Part shown: piece by piece, positions 57,210-64,000 of the stretch | Layout of the letters: every line of letters starts with the position of its first letter | How positions within the stretch are numbered: position 1 is the stretch's first letter | Source of the DNA: Leptospira levettii | GTDB taxonomy: Bacteria > Spirochaetota > Leptospiria > Leptospirales > Leptospiraceae | Length of the DNA stretch: 64,000 bases | Reading direction: 5' to 3' | Assembly (NCBI RefSeq): GCF_002812085.1 | Contig: NZ_NPDM01000001.1 | Coordinates: forward strand, 62,001 to 126,000 | Notes under the pieces: model-generated | What the model was told of the DNA's origin: nothing | Databases searched by the model: none | The model's input: the letters and a program-made list of their open reading frames with translations, nothing else | Translations under genes and position numbers: made by a program

Positions 57210-59975
57210 ATGAACTCCACCAAACAACGACTGGCATCATCCTTGTCATTATTATTAGTATCACTCCTAGTGGGATGTAGTGGAGCCGCATCTGCCGGAG
57301 ATAATCTTTTATTTGGTATCAGCGAACGTTTTGAACGAACATTCGGGAATCCAACTTCTACTTGTTCTTCTGATGTGACCATCACTACCAAACTTGTTTC
57401 CCTTTCGGAAGATGGAGATGTTAACTCAACCTTTAGCACAGTGAATGAAAATGGTTTAGACGATGTGGATACTGATGGTGGGACTTCATGGGGTTATAAA
57501 TCCTTCCAAACCTGTATTTATCCGAACGCTCCCTTCAGTGGGAGTTTGGAAATTCCTGTTTCCGTGACTTCCAGTTATGGAACAAGGATCATATCATTAA
57601 AAACCTTTCCTGCTCCCGATGTTGCCATCCCCACCAAACTCACGTTTACTGGCAACGGAGTCACACAAAGACAATGTTTTACATTTACTGTGGTTCAAGA
57701 TGCTGTCAGGAGTGCAAAAGTAGATCCAATGGCAGTGGCCCTTGGAACCATGACACAAAAAAACGGTAGTGGTGAAGAAGTTTCTGGTACGTACACTGGA
57801 AAAGATGCCTGTGATATTTCTGTTGCGGTAGAGGATGATGAAGGACCCGGTGTACGCGTTTCCAATATCTCCTCAGTGATGGAAGAACCAGGCCCATCCG
57901 CAACAACAACTAGTGGCTCGTTCCAAGTGGTATTGCGTACGGCACCAACTGCCAATGTTACCATTCCCATCAATGAAGTGTATGATTCCGTCAACGCTAG
58001 TAACCGCGAAGCAACAGCCAATCCAAAGACACTCACATTCACAACTGGTGCATGCCCAGGAACCGGAAATTGGTGTACACCCCAAGATGTTACGATCACA
58101 TCCGTTGATGATTTGGAAATTGACGGCATCAAAGTGTATACTGTGGAAGTATCGAATACAAGTAGTTCTGACGCCGATTATAATGGAATCAAACCAAGAA
58201 ACGTTGTGGTTTACAACCGTGACCAAAGTGTTCCCGGTTACGCCTACCAAAGGTTTGATGCCACAACAGGAACTACTGGTGCATCAGGTGGAGCGATCAA
58301 TCGATTTGCAACAGATGAAAGTAATCGATTTGGAACCAAATACTCACAATTCCAAATCAAACTCCGCACCAAACCCACAAATACGGTTACACTTAATTTT
58401 TCTTCCAATTGCGGGAATAAATGTAATATCCTGACACCAACTCTCAGTTTTACGACATCGGATTGGAATGTATACCAAACCTTCCAAGTCGAAGGGAAAT
58501 CAGACTCAGCAAACACAGGAAATGCGGACTATACCGTTTCCTTTGTCGCATCCTCATCCGATGCCACATACAATACAACGGTTGCAGAACCAACCTTTTC
58601 TGTACGTTCCTGTGATAATGATGGAACCAACCTCCTCCAACCATGTAATTTTTCAGGTTCGTCCTTTGGTACTGTTAGCAACCGTTTGTCTGCTGTGGAA
58701 GGAGGGTCTACGAATATTTGGATGATCTCCCAAACGGCACCAAGTTCCGATATCACGATTGGCCTCACTAGTTCCGATACAACAGAAGGGACAGTTCCTG
58801 GAAGTGTCACTGTATCCTCATCTAACTATAATTTCATGGAATCAGGTGGGGCAAACCAAATTGTCCTCACACACGTAGATGATATCCTTGTGGATCTAAC
58901 CCAAAACTGGACTGTCACAACGGCTTTATCAACGGGAGGCCTTTCCTACAATCCGATTGATGTTTATGCTGCCACAACTGATGATGAAAAATCATTTTAT
59001 ATCTCACATGTGGGAAACACTCGTGAAGGAACAAGCAACACAGCTACGGTATCGGTATGTTTAGGTGGCAATAACCCAACACAACCTGTGGTTCTCAATA
59101 TCAGTTGCAAATCCTACTCTGCTGGAACCGCATCTGCTGGCGAATGTGGGACCATCACATCTTCCCCCATTACCTTCCCTGTGAATAGTGAAGTAGAACC
59201 TGGCAATGCTTCTGATAGTGGATGTGCAAGTTCTGCCAAAAAACAAACCTTCACTGTTGTGGGTCTTAATGATACCTATTCGGATGGAAACCAAAGTTTT
59301 GACATCCAACTCTCCATGGTTGCAAACACCGACACAAATTACCAAAATGCAACTAGCCCCAGTGACCATTCCATCACCAACGAAGACGATGAACCAGCCG
59401 GGAAAGCAATTTTTGTGACTACCTCTAGTTATAATGGAGAAATGACCGCACAAGGTGTGTTTGGTGCTGATGATACATGTAATAATAACAAACCTGGTGG
59501 AGTTCCCGCTGGAACTTATAAGGCTTTGATTGTCAGTGATAGCGCAGGTGGAGTTACAAATGATCGAGTTCCCAATGGAACCAATTGGGTGTTAACTGCT
59601 GGTTATCATTATTACCGTTGTAATAGTTCTGGGTATACCAATTGTAGTGATGAACATACGAGTTTATTTGTAGCAAATGGTTCCGCTGGATTTGATCCAA
59701 CAAGTATCTCTCGTTCGTTTTCTACAGTGGGAGATCAGTACTGGACAGGGATGACAACAAGCCTAACAGCAGCAACACAAGGATTAACTCCTACGTGTAC
59801 GGGTGATGGATTGACATACCGTCACAACTGTAATGGTTTTACGTACCAAAACTGTCCTTCTACACCAAGTTCTTATATGTATGGACAAACTTGGACCATG
59901 GCATCAAACACAAGTGTCACAAGCCAAGAATCCATTTGTTCTGCTACGAAGAAATTAATCTGTGTGCAACAGTAA
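57210..59975 (+). CDS. Large DUF1554 lipoprotein with Calx-beta-like repeats
   Basis: The product is 921 residues from ATG 57210. The signal peptide ends in lipobox LVGC (LVSLLVGCSG). Several repeats of about 120-150 residues follow, each with short strands like VSNISSVMEEPGPSATT and NVTIPI, resembling Calx-beta-type domains. The last about 190 residues match my recollection of the Leptospira DUF1554 domain: cysteine-rich, with FVTTSSYNGEMTAQGVFGAD, DDTCNNNKPGG and ATKKLICVQQ. A surface-exposed adhesive or structural role is plausible. Function is unknown. Confidence 0.82.
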   Translation: MNSTKQRLASSLSLLLVSLLVGCSGAASAGDNLLFGISERFERTFGNPTSTCSSDVTITTKLVSLSEDGDVNSTFSTVNENGLDDVDTDGGTSWGYKSFQTCIYPNAPFSGSLEIPVSVTSSYGTRIISLKTFPAPDVAIPTKLTFTGNGVTQRQCFTFTVVQDAVRSAKVDPMAVALGTMTQKNGSGEEVSGTYTGKDACDISVAVEDDEGPGVRVSNISSVMEEPGPSATTTSGSFQVVLRTAPTANVTIPINEVYDSVNASNREATANPKTLTFTTGACPGTGNWCTPQDVTITSVDDLEIDGIKVYTVEVSNTSSSDADYNGIKPRNVVVYNRDQSVPGYAYQRFDATTGTTGASGGAINRFATDESNRFGTKYSQFQIKLRTKPTNTVTLNFSSNCGNKCNILTPTLSFTTSDWNVYQTFQVEGKSDSANTGNADYTVSFVASSSDATYNTTVAEPTFSVRSCDNDGTNLLQPCNFSGSSFGTVSNRLSAVEGGSTNIWMISQTAPSSDITIGLTSSDTTEGTVPGSVTVSSSNYNFMESGGANQIVLTHVDDILVDLTQNWTVTTALSTGGLSYNPIDVYAATTDDEKSFYISHVGNTREGTSNTATVSVCLGGNNPTQPVVLNISCKSYSAGTASAGECGTITSSPITFPVNSEVEPGNASDSGCASSAKKQTFTVVGLNDTYSDGNQSFDIQLSMVANTDTNYQNATSPSDHSITNEDDEPAGKAIFVTTSSYNGEMTAQGVFGADDTCNNNKPGGVPAGTYKALIVSDSAGGVTNDRVPNGTNWVLTAGYHYYRCNSSGYTNCSDEHTSLFVANGSAGFDPTSISRSFSTVGDQYWTGMTTSLTAATQGLTPTCTGDGLTYRHNCNGFTYQNCPSTPSSYMYGQTWTMASNTSVTSQESICSATKKLICVQQ

Positions 59976-60033
59976 TCTTTATGAGTACGATAGGATCAGA
60001 TGATGATAGATACAAGTGAACAATCACATCAGG

Positions 60034-60071
60034 AAAAAAAAATAAGGGACTAATTCCCTTTTAGTTTTTCC
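60034..60071. terminator. Bidirectional intrinsic terminator
   Basis: AAGGGA (60044-60049) pairs with TCCCTT (60055-60060) across a five-base loop. On the minus strand the stem is followed by A then nine Ts (60042-60034), and on the plus strand by TTAGTTTTT. It lies between the convergent DUF1554 and DUF3095 genes; its minus-strand stem uses the last codons of the DUF3095 gene. Confidence 0.75.
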
Positions 60072-61219
60072 TTCAGTGATTTGGCGGCCATGGCAAATCC
60101 ACCATCCGCTCCATCTACAAAATGAACCTCATCTGAGGATGCCACTTTTAAAACACAGGTCATGAGTGACCTGTTGGATACAAAAAGTCCATAGTGTAAC
60201 AATCCTTCACCTTCTAACTTTTGTAAGAATGTCTCTAGTGCCAATCTATGTTTTTTTGTCCCATCGATTACCATTTTAAGTGTGCCATCATATTTCCGAA
60301 AATCAGCACTCATCACCTGGTATTCCTTTAATCGATCTAAGGAATAATGACCAGACTTTAATGGCAATTTCCATTTTATGGCAAGGGCCATCACTGTCCT
60401 TTCGATCCAAATTTTGATTAAGGTAAGTGCAAATTTGAATCCAGAATGATTGCCAGTCCTTGCGATTGCCTCTTTCCTGAGTTCACCACCTGATCCCAAT
60501 TTGATTTGACCAAGGCTTAAAGGATGGTATTCCTTTTCTTCTCCATATTCCGACTTGATAAAGTTTAACACTCGTATCACGATCTTCTTACAAACTTCTA
60601 AATCGGAATGGTTTGGTTTGACAATGAGAGATACAATTTCCCCTCTTTCACTTGGGACATCCTTCCAACGGCAAGTAAAGCCTGTGAAGTCGGCAGGTAG
60701 GATTTTTTCATTTTCACGGACCAAATAGGATTCGTCTTTGCCTTCTTTGATCCATTGTTCCGCAAGTGGAAGTGCCGTTCCAAAGAGGGAACATTGTACG
60801 TAATGATCTGAAGCTTTGAATTTTGTTAAAAATAATTCCGTTCCCGCTCGGTATAATTCTTGTACAGGAACAATACCGGCTCTCATCGTAAGTCCAAAAG
60901 CAGACTTCACTTGTAAAATCGTATCTGCAATGGCAGAACGAATGGGGAATAATAAATTGATGGGTAATAAAAAGGTGACACCATCTCCACCAAATACAAA
61001 TGGAAAGTCCATATGCCCATACACATTGGCAACTGCAATGGCAGTCAGTCCACCTGCAGTGTTCACATCTTTATAGCGTCCTTCCTCAATTGCTTTTGTG
61101 GAGCCCACAATATCAGTGATGAGGACAAACCAATCATCGGGAACTTTGGCAACGGTTGTTTCTTCAAAAATACTTTGGAACTGAGAACTGGGTTTTATGT
61201 TTTTATAAAAATCATCCAC
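60050..61219 (-). CDS. DUF3095 (divergent cyclase-like) protein
   Basis: This 389-residue protein begins with a class III cyclase-like core: DWFVLITDIVGSTKAIEEG (metal Asp), then FPFVFGGDGVTFLLP (second Asp position), so the family called DUF3095 is likely. The C-terminal half has a helical region and a further strand set (LKMVIDGTKKHRLALETFL). Whether it makes cyclic nucleotides is unknown. There is no signal peptide. It is divergent from the GH3 gene by 91 bases, and the terminator above ends it. Confidence 0.82.
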   Translation of the reverse strand: MDDFYKNIKPSSQFQSIFEETTVAKVPDDWFVLITDIVGSTKAIEEGRYKDVNTAGGLTAIAVANVYGHMDFPFVFGGDGVTFLLPINLLFPIRSAIADTILQVKSAFGLTMRAGIVPVQELYRAGTELFLTKFKASDHYVQCSLFGTALPLAEQWIKEGKDESYLVRENEKILPADFTGFTCRWKDVPSERGEIVSLIVKPNHSDLEVCKKIVIRVLNFIKSEYGEEKEYHPLSLGQIKLGSGGELRKEAIARTGNHSGFKFALTLIKIWIERTVMALAIKWKLPLKSGHYSLDRLKEYQVMSADFRKYDGTLKMVIDGTKKHRLALETFLQKLEGEGLLHYGLFVSNRSLMTCVLKVASSDEVHFVDGADGGFAMAAKSLKEKLKGN

Positions 61220-61273
61220 TAGATACTCAGACGACCCAAACCAAAAACATATGAGAGATTTTTCGTAGTTGTC

Positions 61274-61302
61274 TTAGAAAAGCGGATCGTAAAACGTACA
61301 AT
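61274..61302 (+). promoter_or_regulatory. Possible promoter of the GH3 gene
   Basis: TTAGAA and TACAAT are 17 bases apart. The TACAAT ends nine bases before the ATG at 61311, so the message would have almost no leader, and no Shine-Dalgarno is visible. Confidence 0.35.
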
Positions 61303-61310
61303 CATACTCT

Positions 61311-63077
61311 ATGAACCAAGTTCTTTTACGTACCTCCTTTTCCCTCTTCCTTTTGTTCGGATTTTTTGGATCTTCTTATTGTTTTGGTTTTTACCTCACG
61401 GAACTGGCAGCAAACGAACGGAAACGATGGTTGGATGAAAAAGCATGGTCAATCACAAACAGTATGTCGGAAGAAGAACTGGTAGGCCAAACCATTCACA
61501 TTGCCATCCCTTCCAAAACAGTGGACCAAATTGCATTGGATGAAATCAAACAAACAAAACCAGGTGGTATCATCCTCTTTGGAAAAAACCTAGGCAAAAA
61601 AGAAGAGATCCTCTCCCTCACTGAAAATCTGCAAATCGTTGCCAAAGAGAATGGTCTACAACCATTTCTCATCTCAACAGACCAAGAAGGAGGCCGTGTA
61701 TTCCGTGTTCAAGATGGGATCACACATTACCCAGGTGCCATGGCTGTGGGACAAACTGGGAAAAAGGAATGGGGAGAAATCATCGGCTTTGTCACTTCCT
61801 ATGAACTGAGAAGTTTAGGTTTGAATTTTTTGTTTGCACCTGTTTTAGATATCAACAACAACCCACTCAATCCAGTCATTAACACTCGTTCGTTTGGATC
61901 GGATGTAAACCGAGTTTCAGAAGTTGCCGTTGCCTATGAAAAAGGTGCAAGGGCTGGTGGTTGTTTACCGGTGATCAAACATTTTCCAGGCCATGGGGAT
62001 ACCACAGTCGATAGCCATCTCGGACTTCCCATCATCAATAAAAGCCTAGAGGAATTGGAAAAACTAGAACTAGTTCCGTTCAAACAATCCATCCAAGGTG
62101 GGGCAGAAGCGGTGATGTCTGCTCATATCGTGTATCCCAAAATTGATCCTAATTTTCCCGCCACACTTTCAAAAACAATTCTAACAGATGTTTTACGGAA
62201 ATCACTACAATTTGATGGGATTATTATTACAGATGCAATGGAGATGCATGCCATTTCCAAAAACTATGAAAAAGACAGACCTGGTGTTTTAACAATCCTT
62301 GCTGGAGCCAATATCGTTTTACTGACAAGTTGGGGCGAAACTGCCAAAAAATTCAAAGCCCAATTGATGGATGCTTACAAAAAAGGAGAATTTCGTTTTG
62401 TAGACAAAGAAGGAAAAGAACGTGACATCTTAAAAGAAGCTGTCCAAAAACAAATTCGCAAAAAATTGGAACTGGGTATCTATGATGCAAACTCCATCTT
62501 ACCAACAGTATACGAGGAAAACCAAAAACAAAAAGAATTCCTTACGACTTGGGAAAAAGAAAGAAACGATCGTTACACAACACTCAGTAAATCACTTTTT
62601 TTTGCAAAAGAAATCAATGAAGACTCAATCCGTGCCTATCCAAAAGCCGTAAAAACTGCCCAGATTTTACCAGAGCAAACTCTTTCCTTTGTGAAAAACC
62701 AAAAACTCAAAGAAGTATTAAAATCGAAAAAAATCCAATCTGTTCCCCCAAAATCATTTGGAAGTTATGTGAAACAAAAAACATATACAACTTATTTATT
62801 CGATTCCACTTCGGAACCTGAAATTCTTTATGTTGTGAGTCTTGCTAAAAAATTTCCAAACAAACGTTTCCTTGTCATGCATGGAGGGACACCCTTCATC
62901 CAATTACCAGAAATGCAAAACGTAGAGTATCTATTGTCTTTTTCGTTAACTGTTGGTTCTTGGGAAGCACTTGGAGTGAAACTCACTTCAGGAAAAGAGA
63001 TTCCAAAAGTGGATTTGATTTTATTAACAAAGGAATTAAAGACACCTTCCAAAGGTGCCTTTCCTGAAAGTTTATAA
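61311..63077 (+). CDS. Glycoside hydrolase family 3 (beta-N-acetylhexosaminidase, NagZ-like)
   Basis: The 588-residue product has an N-terminal signal or anchor (TSFSLFLLFGFFGSSYCFGFYL). The GH3 catalytic domain follows: STDQEGGRVFRVQDG, the KHFPGHGDTTVDSHLGLP loop with the NagZ-type Asp/His pair, and GIIITDAMEMHAIS with the nucleophile Asp. A C-terminal domain of about 200 residues has the expected alpha/beta repeats (FLVMHGGTPFIQLPE). NagZ-like enzymes trim GlcNAc from peptidoglycan fragments; the signal peptide places this one outside the cytoplasm. Confidence 0.9.
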   Translation: MNQVLLRTSFSLFLLFGFFGSSYCFGFYLTELAANERKRWLDEKAWSITNSMSEEELVGQTIHIAIPSKTVDQIALDEIKQTKPGGIILFGKNLGKKEEILSLTENLQIVAKENGLQPFLISTDQEGGRVFRVQDGITHYPGAMAVGQTGKKEWGEIIGFVTSYELRSLGLNFLFAPVLDINNNPLNPVINTRSFGSDVNRVSEVAVAYEKGARAGGCLPVIKHFPGHGDTTVDSHLGLPIINKSLEELEKLELVPFKQSIQGGAEAVMSAHIVYPKIDPNFPATLSKTILTDVLRKSLQFDGIIITDAMEMHAISKNYEKDRPGVLTILAGANIVLLTSWGETAKKFKAQLMDAYKKGEFRFVDKEGKERDILKEAVQKQIRKKLELGIYDANSILPTVYEENQKQKEFLTTWEKERNDRYTTLSKSLFFAKEINEDSIRAYPKAVKTAQILPEQTLSFVKNQKLKEVLKSKKIQSVPPKSFGSYVKQKTYTTYLFDSTSEPEILYVVSLAKKFPNKRFLVMHGGTPFIQLPEMQNVEYLLSFSLTVGSWEALGVKLTSGKEIPKVDLILLTKELKTPSKGAFPESL

Positions 63078-63084
63078 GTTTAGA

Positions 63085-63999
63085 TTACGTTAAAACTTCT
63101 CTCACTCCACCACGTTTGCGGATTTCTTCATACAAAGATTTCCGCATGGTTTCATCTGCATCTACATATCGTAATAAGTATACATCTGATTTTTGTTTTG
63201 TGGGCATCATCTTTGCACGGATATGAAAGGTTGGTCCTTTATCAAAACTAAAACTGACTTCCCATAAATCTTGGTGTTTCCAAATTTCAGAGGAAATTCC
63301 CGAAGGAAAGGTAAATAAAATCCCTCTATCAGACAATCGTTCTGAAAGTGTGATGAATGGTTTTGCGGTTTCTTTGATTTCGAATTTTTTTTCGTTATTT
63401 TCTTTTTGGTCTTTGGCTATGCGTTTTAACACTTCTAATTGTTTATCAATGTTTTCTTCGCTGAGTAATAATTTATGTTTATCTAACTCTAAATCCTTTT
63501 TTTCTTCAGGAGGTGGCCAAGGAGAAACGGTAATCGACATTTTGTCCATTAACATCAAATGGGATTCCCCTTTTCTTTCGATTTTTCCATTAAAATGAAA
63601 AATGACTCCACTTTCATTTGTTTTGATCACTTTACCATCTAACAAATAACCACCACTGCTAGGACGGAATACATATAATTTTGCTTCTTTTCCAGGAACA
63701 AGTAAGTCCTTCGACAAACCCTTTGTGGACAAAAGTAATTCATCGGAAGTTTTTTGCATCACATAGGTGAGTTCTTCTCGTCCGTCTGCTTCAAGTGCTG
63801 CCACCTCACCAACGGTTAAATCGTTTAAGGATAAAATTTCTTTTTTGAATTCAACACCAGAACGAAAGAGTTTATCAAAAAGATTCACTTCCTTTTCAGT
63901 TGTATTTGCATTTGATTTTAGAAAATAACGATACAATGCATTTTTGAGTTTGTTCCTGTTTTCAGGGAGAAGGTAAATCTCTCGTTCATCATCATTCAA
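63085..63999 (-). CDS. Unidentified protein, possibly PilZ/YcgR-like, at right window edge
   Basis: At least 304 residues are visible. The frame opens at a TTG one base from the window end, which may be internal, so the start is uncertain. The protein is soluble and charged. Two beta-rich parts, GKEAKLYVFRPSSGGYLLDGK with VIFHFNG, and ILFTFPSG...WEVSFSFDKGPTF, are separated by a Lys/Glu-rich coiled coil near residues 165-205. The pattern recalls YcgR/PilZ-type proteins, but the classic RxxxR and DxSxxG motifs are not seen, so I do not assign a family. It is convergent with the GH3 gene. Confidence 0.65.
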   Translation of the reverse strand: MNDDEREIYLLPENRNKLKNALYRYFLKSNANTTEKEVNLFDKLFRSGVEFKKEILSLNDLTVGEVAALEADGREELTYVMQKTSDELLLSTKGLSKDLLVPGKEAKLYVFRPSSGGYLLDGKVIKTNESGVIFHFNGKIERKGESHLMLMDKMSITVSPWPPPEEKKDLELDKHKLLLSEENIDKQLEVLKRIAKDQKENNEKKFEIKETAKPFITLSERLSDRGILFTFPSGISSEIWKHQDLWEVSFSFDKGPTFHIRAKMMPTKQKSDVYLLRYVDADETMRKSLYEEIRKRGGVREVLT

Positions 64000-64000
64000 A

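Noticed and set aside
57695..58132. Open frame of about 145 codons on the minus strand inside the DUF1554 lipoprotein gene
   Set aside because: It arises from the Ser/Thr/Gly-rich codons of the sense gene and shows no recognisable features.
1..64000. CRISPR arrays, insertion sequences, phage genes, integrases and rRNA
   Set aside because: No spaced direct repeats, transposase, integrase or phage structural genes were recognised.

Overview
The window looks like chromosomal DNA of a spirochaete of the genus Leptospira. The signs are AT-rich coding sequence, many lipoproteins with a relaxed lipobox ending in Ser/Gln/His/Tyr-Cys, a giant protein that resembles the Leptospira-restricted TIGR04388 family, DUF1554, DUF4254 and DUF3095 proteins, and a Tat system with only TatA and TatC in this locus. 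No phage, insertion sequence, CRISPR array or rRNA was seen. One tRNA gene (Gly, GCC) is present. Gene packing is extreme: most neighbouring genes on one strand overlap by 4 bases (ATGA), and several convergent pairs overlap at their tails.

Layout. 1-7.1 kb: a PBP1A-type penicillin-binding protein (cut by the window edge), an MBL-fold hydrolase, a rhomboid protease, a lipoate ligase, glyA and an NRDE-family protein. 7.2-17.1 kb: envelope carbohydrate genes, namely a DUF4254/heptosyltransferase-like pair, an exported protein, a PQ-loop membrane protein with a GT4 glycosyltransferase, and a coupled three-gene unit of an O-antigen-ligase-like protein, a GH5 glycosidase and an unusual SRPBCC/zinc-knuckle/class III cyclase. 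17.1-35.2 kb: ten minus-strand genes, almost all translationally coupled. In transcription order they are a TolC-like channel, an Ig-like lipoprotein, two small lipoproteins, a membrane protein, an HlyD-type adaptor, two different RND-type proteins, a 1962-residue TIGR04388-like protein whose C-terminus looks like an NlpC/P60 (papain-like) domain, and a small cysteine-containing lipoprotein. This is the best candidate for an undescribed system.

35.3-38.4 kb: a FecR-domain protein, a DUF4384 protein, a tiny lipoprotein and a secreted protein. 38.6-44.7 kb: a PHP-type hydrolase, a GT39 mannosyltransferase-like protein, a DCC protein, an M3 oligopeptidase, and an SCO/PCuAC copper-delivery pair. 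44.7-49.8 kb: an alpha/beta hydrolase, a hybrid histidine kinase with a degenerate ATP-binding domain, tatA, tatC and a degenerate PP2C-like membrane protein. 49.7-53.9 kb: a likely subclass B1 metallo-beta-lactamase downstream of tRNA-Gly, tig, clpP and clpX. 54.2-64 kb: a SGNH esterase, a probable outer-membrane barrel protein, an OmpA-type lipoprotein, a large Calx-beta-like/DUF1554 lipoprotein, a DUF3095 protein, a GH3 glycosidase, and an unidentified protein that reaches the right edge.

All calls come from reading the sequence and recalled family motifs. No database search was run.
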